From contig NZ_JAMYWQ010000005.1 in assembly GCF_024160145.1 (NCBI RefSeq), positions 1-64,000 of the forward strand: a stretch of DNA of 64,000 nucleotides, read 5' to 3'. The notes below the pieces were generated by a model. That model saw nothing but the letters and a program-made list of their open reading frames with translations, ran no database searches and was not told the origin of the DNA. The position numbers were made by a program, and so were the translations under genes. The stretch's first letter is position 1, and each line of letters starts with the position of its first letter. The stretch comes from Serratia nevei (GTDB taxonomy: Bacteria > Pseudomonadota > Gammaproteobacteria > Enterobacterales > Enterobacteriaceae). Below are positions 39,644 to 49,131 of this stretch, one piece after another.

Positions 39644-41083
39644 ATGACACCCCAACGCGTACTGGTTCTTGGAGCCAGCGGCTACATAGGCCAGAACCTG
39701 ATCCCGCACCTGATCGAACAGGGGCACCAGATTACCGCCGCCGCGCGGCGCATCGAGTGGCTGCAGGAGCAGAACTGGCCGCAGGTCAACTGCCTGTATG
39801 CCGATCTGTATCGCCCGGAGACCCTGAGCGCGGCGCTGTGGGAAATAGATACGCTTTACTATCTGGTGCACGCGATGGGCGACGGCGACGATTTTATCGA
39901 GAAGGAGCGCCAGGCGGCGCAAAACCTGCGTGACGCGCTGCGCAACGCCTGCGTCAAACAGGTGATCTTTCTCGGCGCGCTGCAGCCGAACGACGACGGT
40001 TCGCCGCACCTGGCGGCCCGCCGCCTGACCGGCGAGATCTTGCGCCAGAGCGGCGTGCCGGTGACCGAGCTGCGCGCCGGCATCGTCGTCGGCCCCGGCT
40101 CGGCGGCGTTCGAAGTGATGCGCGACATGGTCTATAACCTGCCGGTGCTGACGCCGCCGCGCTGGGTGCGTTCGAAATCGTCGCCGGTGGCGCTGGAGAA
40201 CCTGCTGGTTTATCTGGCCGATCTGCTGGCGCACCCGGCGCAGGAACACCGCATCTTCGACGTTGCCGGGCCGGAATACCTCAGCTATCAGGATATGTTC
40301 AAACGCTTTATCGCCCTCAGCGGCAAACGGCGCTGGCTGATCCCGATCCCCTTGCCGACGCGGCTGATTTCGGTGTGGTTCATCAGCCTGATCACCTCGG
40401 TGCCGACGCCGATCGCCCGCGCGCTGATCCAGGGGCTGAAGCACGATCTGCCCGCCGACGGCCGGCCGCTGCAGGCCCTGATCCCACAGCGGCTCTACAC
40501 CTTCAGCCAGGCGGTCACCGCCACGCTGCAGCGCGAACAGGAGGTGGTCGATTCCGCCGACTGGGGCTACGATCCGGCGGCACGGGCCCGCTGGCGCCCC
40601 GGCTACGGCTACTACCCGAAACAGGCCGGTTGTTCGCTGGACACCGCCGCCACCCGCGAGGCCCTGTGGCAAACGGTGCAGCAGCTGGGGGGCGAAGAAG
40701 GCTATTTCTACGCCAATATTCTGTGGCGCATCCGCGCCCGCATGGACGACATGGTCGGCAACGGCGTGGTCTACGGCCGCCCGGCGCGCGCGACCCTGGC
40801 GCTGGGCGACGAGATCGACGGCTGGAAAGTCATCACGCTGAAGCCGCTGCGGCAGCTGGCGCTGCTGTTCGGCATGAAGGCGCCGGGGCTGGGGCGGCTG
40901 AGCTTCAGCATCACCGATCACGGCGATCGCCGCACGCTGGACGTGCGCGCCTGGTGGCATCCGGCCGGCTTCAGTGGGCTGCTGTATTGGTTCGCCATGA
41001 TGCCCGCGCATCTGTTCATTTTTCGCGGCATGGCGAAGCGCATCGCCGAGCTTGCCGAGACCCTGGACCGTCAACGGCGCTGA
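39644..41083 (+). CDS. ybjT: NAD(P)-binding SDR-like protein YbjT
   Basis: The protein has 479 residues from the ATG at 39644 ([17 protein letters not shown]), close to E. coli YbjT (476). The N-terminal extended-SDR domain has the dinucleotide motif GASGYIG (about 9-15). A C-terminal DUF2867 domain (about 325-470) ends near [15 protein letters not shown]. The enzyme activity is not established; relatives are tied to membrane or quinone redox work. AAGGCGG stands before this ATG, and the 38 codons open upstream show no family match. ybjS follows in the same direction. Confidence 0.93.
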   Translation: MTPQRVLVLGASGYIGQNLIPHLIEQGHQITAAARRIEWLQEQNWPQVNCLYADLYRPETLSAALWEIDTLYYLVHAMGDGDDFIEKERQAAQNLRDALRNACVKQVIFLGALQPNDDGSPHLAARRLTGEILRQSGVPVTELRAGIVVGPGSAAFEVMRDMVYNLPVLTPPRWVRSKSSPVALENLLVYLADLLAHPAQEHRIFDVAGPEYLSYQDMFKRFIALSGKRRWLIPIPLPTRLISVWFISLITSVPTPIARALIQGLKHDLPADGRPLQALIPQRLYTFSQAVTATLQREQEVVDSADWGYDPAARARWRPGYGYYPKQAGCSLDTAATREALWQTVQQLGGEEGYFYANILWRIRARMDDMVGNGVVYGRPARATLALGDEIDGWKVITLKPLRQLALLFGMKAPGLGRLSFSITDHGDRRTLDVRAWWHPAGFSGLLYWFAMMPAHLFIFRGMAKRIAELAETLDRQRR

Positions 41084-41241
41084 ACGCCGTTCATTTGTCG
41101 ATCAACCGCACAGTTTGCCGCTGTGCTTCGGGGCTTTCCGATTGCATAGCGCACGAAATCACGGAAGAATGGCATCTTATTTGCTGGGAGCGCCGCAAGC
41201 GCCCGCCGGTATTCCGATTTTGGGTGAGAATAGAGTCCGTT

Positions 41242-42252
41242 ATGAAGGTATTGGTCACCGGTGCCACCAGTGGGTTAGGCCGTAACGCCGTTGAATATCT
41301 GCGCCGCCAGGGCATCAAAGTGCGCGCCACCGGGCGCAACCAGGCGATGGGCGGCCTGCTGGAAAAAATGGGCGCGGAGTTCATTCATGCCGATCTCACC
41401 AATCTGATCTCTTCGCAGGCCAAGGCGATGCTGGCGGACGTCGACGTGCTGTGGCACTGCTCCAGCTTTACTTCGCCCTGGGGCACCGAAGAGGCCTTCG
41501 AACTGGCCAACGTCCGCGCCACCCGCCGCCTCGGCGAATGGGCGGCGGCCTACGGCGTGGCGCAGTTCATTCACATCTCCTCCCCGGCGATCTATTTCGA
41601 TTACCACCATCACCGCAACGTGACCGAAGACTTCCGCCCGCAGCGCTACGCCAACGAGTTCGCACGCAGCAAGGCCGCCGGCGAGCAGGTGATCCAGCAG
41701 TTGGCGCTGTCCAATCCGCAGACCCATTTCACCATTCTGCGCCCGCAGGGCTTGTTCGGGCCGCACGACAAGGTGATGCTGCCGCGGCTGCTGCAGATGA
41801 TCAAACGCTACGGCAACCTGCTGCTGCCGCGCGGCGGCGCGGCGATGGTGGACATGACCTACCTGGAGAACGCGGTGCACGCCATGTGGCTGGCGACGCT
41901 AAAAGAAGATACGCCGTCCGGCCGCGCCTACAACATCACCAACCAGCAGCCGCGTCCGCTGCGCACCGTGGTGCAGCAGCTGATCGACGATTTGGGCATG
42001 AAATGCCGCATCCGCTCCGTCCCCTATCCGATGCTCGACATGATGGCGCGCGGCATGGAGCGCCTCGGCAGCAAAAGCGAAAAGGAGCCGGTGCTGACCC
42101 ACTACGGCGTCGCCAAACTCAACTTCGATCTCACGCTCGATACCACCCGCGCGCAGCAAGAGCTGGGCTATCAGCCGATCGTCTCGTTGGAAGAAGGCAT
42201 CGCGCGCACCGCCCGCTGGCTGAAAGATCACGGCAAGCTGCACGGCCTGTAA
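41242..42252 (+). CDS. ybjS: NAD(P)-binding epimerase/dehydratase-like protein YbjS
   Basis: The protein has 336 residues from the ATG at 41242. It is an extended short-chain dehydrogenase fold with GATSGLG (7-13) for the dinucleotide. The active-site tyrosine is not in the classic YxxxK form; the corresponding area reads [13 protein letters not shown], with a lysine three residues after Ser. It resembles 3-beta-hydroxysteroid dehydrogenase/NAD-epimerase members; the substrate is unknown. The frame is open far upstream through ybjT in another phase, which is a GC-bias artefact. It follows ybjT, as in E. coli, and is convergent with amiD, one base apart. Confidence 0.9.
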   Translation: MKVLVTGATSGLGRNAVEYLRRQGIKVRATGRNQAMGGLLEKMGAEFIHADLTNLISSQAKAMLADVDVLWHCSSFTSPWGTEEAFELANVRATRRLGEWAAAYGVAQFIHISSPAIYFDYHHHRNVTEDFRPQRYANEFARSKAAGEQVIQQLALSNPQTHFTILRPQGLFGPHDKVMLPRLLQMIKRYGNLLLPRGGAAMVDMTYLENAVHAMWLATLKEDTPSGRAYNITNQQPRPLRTVVQQLIDDLGMKCRIRSVPYPMLDMMARGMERLGSKSEKEPVLTHYGVAKLNFDLTLDTTRAQQELGYQPIVSLEEGIARTARWLKDHGKLHGL

Positions 42253-43089
42253 TCAACGCGCCGCGCCGTACTTCACCAGCAGCGCATCGACAATCGCCTC
42301 ACTCTCTGCATCCGGCTCGCCGCGAATATCGTCGGGCCGAAAGTGCATCTGAAACGCCGCCAGCACATTGCGCTGCTGGCGCGCATCCCATGACGGATCG
42401 ATCGCATAGCCGTAACGCGCCAGCTTTTCGAGCAGCGGCGCCATCGGTACCGGCGCATGGCGATCGCGCCCCGCCAACAAACGCTGCACCTCCCGCTCAT
42501 CCGGCCAGGCGCCGATGCCGGCCTGGGCCAGCTGCCGCCAGGGGAACAGCGGGCCGGGATCCTGCTTGCGCTGCGGCGCGATGTCGCTGTGCCCCACCAC
42601 GTCCTGCGGCTGGATGCCATAGCGTTGGATGATGTCGCGGCTCAGCGGGATCAGCACGGCGATCTGTTCCGCCGTATAGGGCTGCCAGCGGGTGAACAGC
42701 ATGCTGCGGGTAAAGCCTTTGTTGACGATTTCGATGCCGATCGAGGTGTCGTTGAGGTTGCTGCGGCCGCGCCAGGCGCTGGCACCGGCATGCCAGGCAC
42801 GCATCGCTTCCGGCACCAGCCGGTACACGGTCGGTTTGCCGTGTTCGCGCTGTGGGTGCGCCGGCAACAAGTAATGTGCGCTGACGTGTTCGTCGGTCAG
42901 CGTTTTCAGCGATGAATGGAAGTCTTCCGCCGTGTAGTGCATCACCAGAAACCGAATGCGCTGATCGGCGCCCTGCGCCTGGTGCAACGTTTCGAGTTGG
43001 TAAGCGCCGCGATCGACGAGGGTGTCCTGCTGCGGATTTTGGCACCCCGTCAGCAGCGCAGCGGCGATGATCCCTGGCCAAATTTTCAC
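42253..43089 (-). CDS. amiD: N-acetylmuramoyl-L-alanine amidase AmiD (lipoprotein)
   Basis: This outer-membrane lipoprotein cuts the amide bond between MurNAc and L-Ala, including anhydro-muropeptides. The 278-residue precursor has a short signal peptide with lipobox LLTGC (C16). The amidase_2 zinc site is visible as H51 (VMHYTAED), H167 (GHSDIAP) and D177 (QDPGPLFPW), with catalytic E120 (IGIEIVN). A C-terminal peptidoglycan-binding-like part (about 200-275) follows. Its end is one base from the ybjS stop (convergent). Confidence 0.95.
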   Translation of the reverse strand: MKIWPGIIAAALLTGCQNPQQDTLVDRGAYQLETLHQAQGADQRIRFLVMHYTAEDFHSSLKTLTDEHVSAHYLLPAHPQREHGKPTVYRLVPEAMRAWHAGASAWRGRSNLNDTSIGIEIVNKGFTRSMLFTRWQPYTAEQIAVLIPLSRDIIQRYGIQPQDVVGHSDIAPQRKQDPGPLFPWRQLAQAGIGAWPDEREVQRLLAGRDRHAPVPMAPLLEKLARYGYAIDPSWDARQQRNVLAAFQMHFRPDDIRGEPDAESEAIVDALLVKYGAAR

Positions 43090-43265
43090 TTATCCTCCTG
43101 ATTGTCGTCCGTGAAAGCGGTAACGCGACGCGATTACCCCCCACGCTCCTCGAGAAATGATGACAGACAGCGCCGATATGCAAGCGAGTGTTTCTCCCGG
43201 CTGGCGCCCTGCGCACCCCATGATAGTCTCAAAGTATCATCTGCGCTGAAAGAGCGGAGTCGAAC

Positions 43266-44714
43266 ATGTTCACGCCACGCTATTTATCCTGGTTGCTCTG
43301 TGCCGCCATGTTGCCACTCAGCGGCTGCGATCGGCAAAAAGTCGCCGACGTGATGGGCGGGAGCGCCCCGCCCCCGGCGGCGCCCGCCAGCAGTGCGAGT
43401 GCGCCGGCCTATACGCCGCTGACTGCCGATCAGCTCTACCAGTTGGTCAGCCCGGTGGCGCTGTTCCCCGACAAACTGCTGGCGCAGGTGTTGGCCGGGG
43501 CGGGCTATCCCGACCAAATCAGCGCCGCGGATGCCTGGCTGGCGCAAAACCGCGGCTTGCAGCCGGCGGCGCTCAGCTCGGCGGCCGACGCCCAGCCCTG
43601 GGATCCCAGCGTGCGCGGCCTGGTGCAATTCCCCGACGTGCTCGATCAGATGGCGAAGAATATCCCCTGGACCACCGCCCTCGGCAGCGCCTACCTTAAC
43701 GATCCTACTGACGTGATGAACGCCATTCAGGTGATGCGCCAACGGGCAGCCAATCAGGGTACGTTGAAAAACACCCCGCAGCAGCGCATCGTCAAAACGC
43801 CCACCACTCGCTACGTTGAGCAGCAGTCCTACCCTCAAAGCGTCGTGGCGGCGCCGGATGAAACCATCGTTATCGAGCCCAGCCAGCCGGATACGGTCTA
43901 CGTTCCGTATTACGATCCCTGGGTAGCCTACGGCACGCCGATCCCGGCCTATCCGAGCTATCAGTATCAGCCTGCGGGCTACAGCGGCGGCGATATGCTG
44001 GCAGCCGGTGTGATCAGCTTCGGCATCGGCATCGCGGTCGCCTCATTGTTCAATCAGCACGACAGCGGCTGGCACAACTGGAATATGCGCTGGGACGATC
44101 GACGCCAGCCGGTGGTCTACCGCAATGCGCCCTACGTGTCGCATTCCACCACCGTGGTAAATCGCGTCACCAACATCAACCAGTATAACAACGTCAACAA
44201 TGTCAATCGCAGCAGTACGGTGAACAATTACAATACGGCGGCGCCACCACAGCCGCGCGTCGCCCCGGCGGCCTCTGCCGCCCACGCGCCGATGACCCTG
44301 CCGAACTTTGCGCATACGCAGCCGGTGGCGGCCGCACCGCACGTGCAACAGCCGATGACCATGCCGACGTTCACGCATACCGCACCGGCGGCGCCTCAGG
44401 TTCAGCGGCCGATGGCCGTACATGCAGCGACGGCACAGACGCATTCGATGCCGGCCGCCGCGCCGGCGCATCAATCCGCTATGCGGCCACAGGCCCAGGT
44501 GGCACCGCACGCCGCGCCGCCGACGGTGCGCGAACCGGCAGCGCCGCAGCATCCGGCGATAGAACGCCCGCCGGCGGTGCCGCAAGAGCGCGTCATGTCG
44601 CACCCAATCCCGGCGCCGCACGTTCAGCAGATGCAGATACAGCATCGCCAGGAATCGGCGCCCGCCAAACCGCAGGAACACCGCCCGTTGGTCGAACAGC
44701 ATAAGGAAGGATAA
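43266..44714 (+). CDS. DUF3300 lipoprotein with low-complexity tail
   Basis: This 482-residue secreted protein has a lipobox (LPLSGC, C21), so it is a likely outer-membrane lipoprotein. The DUF3300 domain covers about 55-310 (YQLVSPVALFPDKLLAQVLAG; AYLNDPTDVMNAIQVMRQRA; PDTVYVPYYDPWVAYGTP in pieces). An Asn-rich bridge (NRVTNINQYNNVNNVN) and a Pro/Ala/His/Gln/Met-rich tail of about 150 residues follow, with repeats such as MTLPNFAHTQPVA and MTMPTFTHTAPAA. The function is unknown. It has no counterpart between amiD and ybjQ in E. coli. GGAG precedes the ATG. Confidence 0.88.
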   Translation: MFTPRYLSWLLCAAMLPLSGCDRQKVADVMGGSAPPPAAPASSASAPAYTPLTADQLYQLVSPVALFPDKLLAQVLAGAGYPDQISAADAWLAQNRGLQPAALSSAADAQPWDPSVRGLVQFPDVLDQMAKNIPWTTALGSAYLNDPTDVMNAIQVMRQRAANQGTLKNTPQQRIVKTPTTRYVEQQSYPQSVVAAPDETIVIEPSQPDTVYVPYYDPWVAYGTPIPAYPSYQYQPAGYSGGDMLAAGVISFGIGIAVASLFNQHDSGWHNWNMRWDDRRQPVVYRNAPYVSHSTTVVNRVTNINQYNNVNNVNRSSTVNNYNTAAPPQPRVAPAASAAHAPMTLPNFAHTQPVAAAPHVQQPMTMPTFTHTAPAAPQVQRPMAVHAATAQTHSMPAAAPAHQSAMRPQAQVAPHAAPPTVREPAAPQHPAIERPPAVPQERVMSHPIPAPHVQQMQIQHRQESAPAKPQEHRPLVEQHKEG

Positions 44715-44726
44715 CGTCGGATGTCA

Positions 44727-44748
44727 CCCCGGCAGCGGCCGGGGTGAG
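44727..44748. terminator. hairpin between the DUF3300 gene and ybjQ
   Basis: CACCCCGGC-AGCG-GCCGGGGTG is a perfect stem without a T tract between convergent genes. It is a weak terminator or an mRNA end-protecting hairpin. Confidence 0.4.
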
Positions 44749-44758
44749 GGAGATGGCG

Positions 44759-45082
44759 TCAGCGGCTGACTTTCACCGCGGTGCCGCTGACGGTGACCAT
44801 CAGCATGCTGCCGTCTTTGCCGACGGTTTCATAATCGATATCAATGCCGACCACCGCGTTGGCGCCCAGCTCTTTCGCCTGATCTTCCAGCTCTTCGAAC
44901 GCGATCAGCCGCGCCTTGCGCAACTCTTTCTCATAAGCGCCCGAACGGCCGCCGACGATATCGCGCACGCCGGCGAAGAAATCACGAAAAATATTGGCGC
45001 CGAGGATCGCTTCGCCAGTCACCACGCCGCAGTATTCGGTGATGGTGAACCCTTCCAGGGTCGGGGTAGTTGAAAGCTGCAT
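44759..45082 (-). CDS. ybjQ: YbjQ/UPF0145 family protein
   Basis: The 107-residue soluble protein has the family pattern throughout: [33 protein letters not shown]-like [30 protein letters not shown]. Members form pentamers with a heavy-metal-binding-like (dodecin-like) fold, and their function is not known. It is a single gene, divergent from ybjP across 159 bases. Confidence 0.93.
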   Translation of the reverse strand: MQLSTTPTLEGFTITEYCGVVTGEAILGANIFRDFFAGVRDIVGGRSGAYEKELRKARLIAFEELEDQAKELGANAVVGIDIDYETVGKDGSMLMVTVSGTAVKVSR

Positions 45083-45241
45083 CAGAATTCCTTGTTTGAT
45101 TAATTCAACGTATCTATGACCAAAAGATTGACGTTATGTTCGCTTAATCAATGGCACGCAGTACGAATGCAAGGCCAAAAAACGCATTTATACTGTAAGC
45201 TATCGGTCTTCATGGTAGAGACTTTCACATAAGGTAATAAG

Positions 45242-45784
45242 ATGAAAACAAAAACGATTGCGGCTGTTTTACCCTTAGCGCTGTTGCTGAGTGCCTGTAC
45301 CACGGTGGAACCGGCATACAAGGATATCGGCACCCGCAGCGGCAGCTGTGTGGAAGGCGGCCCGGATACGGTCGCGCAAAAGTTCTATGACCTGCGCATC
45401 CAGCAGGGCGCCGGCCTGCCGGACAGCAACCGCCTGGCGCAGCTGCAGCCTTACCTGAGCAAAGTGCTGTATCAGGATCTGGTCAGCGCCGGCCAGAACC
45501 CAGGCAAGCAGCAGATTACCGGCGATCTGTTCTCCGGCAATGCGCAAGGGCCAAGCAGCGCGTCCGTCGCCAGCGCCTCGACCATTCCTAATACCGATGC
45601 GAAAAACATCCCGCTGCGCGTAGCGTTGAGCTACCAAAAAGACGCCAACAGCACCGTGAACTGGCAGGACGAAGTGCTGATGATACGCGAAGGCACCTGC
45701 TGGGTGGTTGATGATATTCGCTACCTGAATGTTCCAGCCCACGCCACCAACGGCAGCGTGCGTCAGGTGCTGGAAAACCAGTAA
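45242..45784 (+). CDS. ybjP: lipoprotein YbjP
   Basis: The 180-residue precursor has lipobox LLLSAC (C19) followed by TTVEPAYKDIGTRSG, matching E. coli YbjP (171 residues). The difference is a longer segment around residues 60-95. In E. coli, YbjP has been described as an extra lipoprotein associated with the TolC channel; that role is transferred by family only. A DEVLMIREGTCWVVDD block is conserved. AAGG stands before the ATG. A GC hairpin follows the stop. Confidence 0.93.
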   Translation: MKTKTIAAVLPLALLLSACTTVEPAYKDIGTRSGSCVEGGPDTVAQKFYDLRIQQGAGLPDSNRLAQLQPYLSKVLYQDLVSAGQNPGKQQITGDLFSGNAQGPSSASVASASTIPNTDAKNIPLRVALSYQKDANSTVNWQDEVLMIREGTCWVVDDIRYLNVPAHATNGSVRQVLENQ

Positions 45785-45796
45785 CCCGCATGCCCC

Positions 45797-45823
45797 GGCC
45801 GACGCGGGCTTGCCGCGTCGGTC
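45797..45823 (+). terminator. hairpin after ybjP
   Basis: CCGACGCGG-GCTTG-CCGCGTCGG, a perfect 9-bp stem, lies 15 bases after the stop with a C-rich tail instead of T. It is a probable end of the ybjP transcript. Confidence 0.4.
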
Positions 45824-45964
45824 ATGCCCCCCTCGCCCCTGCCGCTCAGATATTGTCCAATAGAAAAAATTTCGCTACCGATCTCACAGCCTGCACCACA
45901 AATCCCCTCCCTCGGCTTGAGTCGCGGTATCTTGTGCTAATCTTTTACTGTCCCGCCGCACACT

Positions 45965-46003
45965 CATAAATTTTAACGCACAAAGATTGCATAAGTATTC
46001 TGT
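45965..46003. promoter_or_regulatory. candidate tandem ARG boxes upstream of artP
   Basis: Two 18-base sites, 45965-45982 (with TAAAT-N4-ACGCA) and 45986-46003 (with TGCAT-N4-ATTCT), are separated by 3 bases. This is the spacing used by ArgR hexamers on paired ARG boxes (TGAAT-N4-ATTCA). E. coli artPIQM is ArgR-repressed. Confidence 0.55.
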
Positions 46004-46047
46004 GGAAGTTAACATTTGCGGCATCAATGTCTATTCAATTCTGGCGC

Positions 46048-46776
46048 ATGAGTATTCAACTTAACGGTATCAATTGCTATTACGGCGCTCACCAGGCGCT
46101 GTTTGACATCACGCTGGATTGTCCAGCCGGGGAAACCCTGGTGCTGCTTGGCCCAAGCGGCGCCGGGAAAAGTTCATTGCTGCGGGTGCTGAACCTGCTG
46201 GAAATGCCGCGTTCGGGCCAACTGCAGATCGCCGGCAACCAATTCGACTTCAGGCAGGCGCCGGGCGAGAAAGCCATTCGCGAACTGCGTCAAAATGTCG
46301 GCATGGTGTTCCAGCAATACAACCTGTGGCCTCACCTCACCGTGGTTCAGAACCTGATCGAAGCGCCTTGCCGCGTGCTGGGTCTGACCAAGGCTCAGGC
46401 GATGGAGCGTGCCGACAAGCTGCTCAAGCGTCTGCGCCTGACCGACTTCGCCGATCGCTTCCCGCTGCACCTTTCCGGCGGCCAGCAGCAGCGCGTGGCG
46501 ATCGCCCGCGCCCTGATGATGGAACCGCAGGTGCTGCTGTTCGATGAACCGACCGCGGCGCTGGATCCGGAAATCACCGCTCAGATCGTCAGCATCATTC
46601 GCGAACTGGCCGGCACCGGCATCACTCAGGTGATCGTCACCCACGAAGTGGAAGTGGCGCGCAAGACCGCCAGCCGCGTGGTGTACATGGAAAACGGCCA
46701 CGTGGTGGAGCAAGGCGACAGCAGCCACTTCACGCAGCCGCAGACCACCGAGTTTGCCAACTACTTATCACACTAA
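46048..46776 (+). CDS. artP: arginine ABC transporter ATPase ArtP
   Basis: This 242-residue ATPase drives arginine uptake with ArtQ and ArtM in the inner membrane. Walker A is GPSGAGKSS (35-43), the signature is [15 protein letters not shown] (about 140-154) and Walker B is [12 protein letters not shown] use the second ATG (46048, MSIQLNG), as in E. coli. An ATG 21 bases upstream (46027) gives MSIQFWR first, so the start is doubled, with MSIQ encoded twice. It is the first gene of artPIQM; candidate ARG boxes lie about 45-80 bases upstream. Confidence 0.96.
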   Translation: MSIQLNGINCYYGAHQALFDITLDCPAGETLVLLGPSGAGKSSLLRVLNLLEMPRSGQLQIAGNQFDFRQAPGEKAIRELRQNVGMVFQQYNLWPHLTVVQNLIEAPCRVLGLTKAQAMERADKLLKRLRLTDFADRFPLHLSGGQQQRVAIARALMMEPQVLLFDEPTAALDPEITAQIVSIIRELAGTGITQVIVTHEVEVARKTASRVVYMENGHVVEQGDSSHFTQPQTTEFANYLSH

Positions 46777-46808
46777 CAATTAACTTGCTGTAATTTGGGG
46801 AGTTTGCG

Positions 46809-47540
46809 ATGAAAAAACTAATAATCGCCGCCGTTCTGGCCGGCATCAGCGTTTCCGCCTCCGCAGCCGAAACGATCCGTTTCGCTACCGAAGCCTCCTA
46901 TCCTCCATTTGAATTTATTGACGCCGGCAACAAGATTCAGGGTTTTGATGTCGATCTGGCCAACGCCCTGTGCAAAGAAATGCAGGCCGAGTGCACCTTC
47001 ACCAACCAGGCGTTCGACAGCCTGATCCCGAGCCTGAAGTTCAAGCGTTTCGATGCGGTCATGGCCGGTATGGACATCACGCCGGAGCGCGAAAAGCAGG
47101 TGCTGTTCACCAAGCCGTACTACGATAACTCGGCGCTGTTCATCGCGCAGAAAGGCAAAATCGCCGACGTGGCGGCGCTGAAAGGCAAGAAAGTGGGCGT
47201 GCAAAACGGCACCACCCACCAGAAATACCTGACTGACAAGCACCCGGAAATCACCACCGTGCCTTACGACAGCTACCAGAACGCCATTTTGGATCTGAAG
47301 AACGGCCGCGTGGATGCGGTGTTCGGCGATACCGCGGTGGTCAACGAGTGGCTGAAGCAGAATGACGCGCTGGCGGCAGTGGGCGCCAAAGTGACGGATA
47401 AAGACTACTTCGGCACCGGCCTCGGCATCGCGGTACGCCAGAAGAACACCGATCTGCAGGGCAAATTCAACGCCGCTCTGGACAAGATCAAGCAGGATGG
47501 GACCTATGAAACCATCTACAAAAAATGGTTCCAGCAGTAA
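46809..47540 (+). CDS. artI: arginine-family periplasmic binding protein ArtI
   Basis: The 243-residue precursor of a periplasmic solute-binding protein has a signal peptide (MKKLIIAAVLAGISVSASA, cleaved before AETIRF). The family-3 amino-acid-binding motif GFDVDLANALCKEM is at about 45-58. Further conserved parts are GMDITPEREKQ and VFGDTAVVNEWL. It is closely similar to ArtJ at 49132-49866 over the full length. In E. coli ArtJ binds arginine, while the ligand of ArtI is less clear. It lies in the operon between artP and artQ. Confidence 0.96.
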   Translation: MKKLIIAAVLAGISVSASAAETIRFATEASYPPFEFIDAGNKIQGFDVDLANALCKEMQAECTFTNQAFDSLIPSLKFKRFDAVMAGMDITPEREKQVLFTKPYYDNSALFIAQKGKIADVAALKGKKVGVQNGTTHQKYLTDKHPEITTVPYDSYQNAILDLKNGRVDAVFGDTAVVNEWLKQNDALAAVGAKVTDKDYFGTGLGIAVRQKNTDLQGKFNAALDKIKQDGTYETIYKKWFQQ

Positions 47541-47549
47541 TACGCCCCG

Positions 47550-48266
47550 ATGAATGAATTACAACCTTTAGCAAGCGCCGCCGGCATGACCGTCGGCCTT
47601 GCCGTTTGCGCCCTGATCCTCGGGCTGATTCTGGCGATGCTGTTCGCCGTCTGGGAATCGTCCCGCTGGAAAGCGGTCAGCTGGCTCGGCACCGCCTGGG
47701 TGACCGTGCTGCGCGGCCTGCCGGAAATCCTGGTGGTGCTGTTTATCTATTTCGGCTCGTCGCAGCTGCTGCTGATGCTCTCCGACGGCTTTACCCTCAA
47801 CCTCGGTCTGTTCCAGCTGCCGATTCAGTTGGCGATCGACAATTTCGAAGTCAGTCCGTTCCTGTGCGGGGTGATCGCCCTGGCCCTGCTCTATTCCGCC
47901 TACGCCTCGCAGACGCTGCGCGGCGCGCTCAAAGCGGTGCCGCAAGGGCAGTGGGAATCCGGCCAGGCGCTGGGACTCGGCAAGGCGGCGATCTTCTTTC
48001 GCCTGATCATGCCGCAGATGTGGCGCCACGCCCTGCCCGGCCTCGGCAACCAGTGGCTGGTGCTGCTGAAAGACACCGCGCTGGTGTCGCTGATCAGCGT
48101 GAACGATCTGATGCTGCAAACCAAGAGCATCGCCACCCGCACCCAGGAGCCTTTTACCTGGTATGTGATCGCCGCGGCCATCTACCTGCTGGTGACGCTG
48201 TTCAGCCAATACGTCATCAAACGTATTGAGCTGCACGCCACGCGCTTTGAACGGGGGCCGGTCTGA
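47550..48266 (+). CDS. artQ: arginine ABC transporter permease ArtQ
   Basis: The 238-residue inner-membrane permease of the HisMQ type has about five hydrophobic segments and the EAA loop (about 130-150, [22 protein letters not shown] in pieces) that docks to ArtP. It pairs with ArtM to form the channel. The gene follows artI by 9 bases, and its last base overlaps the first of artM (TGATG-type coupling). Confidence 0.96.
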   Translation: MNELQPLASAAGMTVGLAVCALILGLILAMLFAVWESSRWKAVSWLGTAWVTVLRGLPEILVVLFIYFGSSQLLLMLSDGFTLNLGLFQLPIQLAIDNFEVSPFLCGVIALALLYSAYASQTLRGALKAVPQGQWESGQALGLGKAAIFFRLIMPQMWRHALPGLGNQWLVLLKDTALVSLISVNDLMLQTKSIATRTQEPFTWYVIAAAIYLLVTLFSQYVIKRIELHATRFERGPV

Positions 48267-48934
48267 TGATTGAGTATTTACCGGAAATCCTCAAAGGGTT
48301 GCACACCAGCCTGACGCTGACCGTCGCCGCGCTGATCGTCGCGCTGGTGCTGTCGCTGCTGCTGACGGTGATCCTGACGCTGAAAACGCCGCTCCTGACG
48401 CCGCTGGTCAAGGCCTATGTCACGCTGTTCACCGGCACGCCGCTGCTGGTGCAGATCTTCCTGATCTACTACGGCCCCGGCCAGTTCCCGGCGATCCGCG
48501 ACTACCCGTGGCTGTGGAACCTGCTGTCGCAGCCCTGGCTGTGCGCAATGATAGCGCTGGCGCTGAACAGCGCGGCCTACACCACACAGCTGTTCTACGG
48601 CGCGGTGCGCGCCATTCCCGCCGGGCAGTGGCAGTCGTGCGAAGCGCTGGGCATGTCGCGCCGGCAGACGCTGCGCATTTTGCTGCCGTTCGCCTTCAAA
48701 CGCGCGCTGTCGTCTTATTCCAACGAAGTGGTGCTGGTGTTCAAAAGCACCTCGCTGGCTTACACCATCACGCTGATGGAGGTGATGGGCTACAGCCAGC
48801 TGATGTACGGCCGCACCTATGACGTTATGGTGTTCGGTGCTGCAGGCCTGGTATACCTGTGCGTCAACGGCCTGCTGACGCTGCTGATGCGCTTGGTGGA
48901 GCGCCGCGCGCTGGCGTTTGAACGCCGCAACTGA
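48266..48934 (+). CDS. artM: arginine ABC transporter permease ArtM
   Basis: The 222-residue partner permease of ArtQ has about five hydrophobic segments and an EAA loop (WQSCEALGMSRRQTLRILLP, about 120-140). It overlaps artQ by one base, so the subunits are made in step. A strong terminator follows 15 bases after the stop, separating artPIQM from artJ, which has its own ARG boxes. Confidence 0.96.
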   Translation: MIEYLPEILKGLHTSLTLTVAALIVALVLSLLLTVILTLKTPLLTPLVKAYVTLFTGTPLLVQIFLIYYGPGQFPAIRDYPWLWNLLSQPWLCAMIALALNSAAYTTQLFYGAVRAIPAGQWQSCEALGMSRRQTLRILLPFAFKRALSSYSNEVVLVFKSTSLAYTITLMEVMGYSQLMYGRTYDVMVFGAAGLVYLCVNGLLTLLMRLVERRALAFERRN

Positions 48935-48949
48935 AGCCTTTCCCCCATA

Positions 48950-48979
48950 AGCCCCGCCATTGCGCGGGGCTTTTTTTAT
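48950..48979 (+). terminator. artPIQM terminator
   Basis: AGCCCCGC-CATT-GCGCGGGGCTTTTTTTAT is a classical intrinsic terminator right after artM. Confidence 0.9.
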
Positions 48980-48984
48980 CCCCA

Positions 48985-49023
48985 CAGCAATACTTAATCA
49001 TTTATATTGCATTTTAATTCACT
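48985..49023. promoter_or_regulatory. candidate tandem ARG boxes upstream of artJ
   Basis: Sites at 48985-49002 (GCAAT-N4-AATCA) and 49006-49023 (TGCAT-N4-ATTCA) are 18 bases each with a 3-base gap, the standard ArgR layout. The second site is one base off the consensus core. E. coli artJ is strongly repressed by ArgR with arginine. Confidence 0.65.
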
Positions 49024-49131
49024 CAATGGCAGGGTTATCAGCAGGCATACACGCAAAAATCTCTGGCGATTACCAGTAAAAACAAACGATAGCGAATAAT
49101 CACTTTCAGGATTCAAACAGGAGCTCTACGC

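Noticed and set aside
39584-41074. 496-codon open frame antisense to ybjT
   Set aside because: It has the same GC-bias pattern (Gln/Arg/His-rich, no motif) and lies fully under a recognised gene.
40375-41241. Extension of ybjS upstream through ybjT
   Set aside because: The frame is open but its sequence is Arg/Ala/Gly-rich shadow. The family N-terminus [13 protein letters not shown] fixes the start at 41242.
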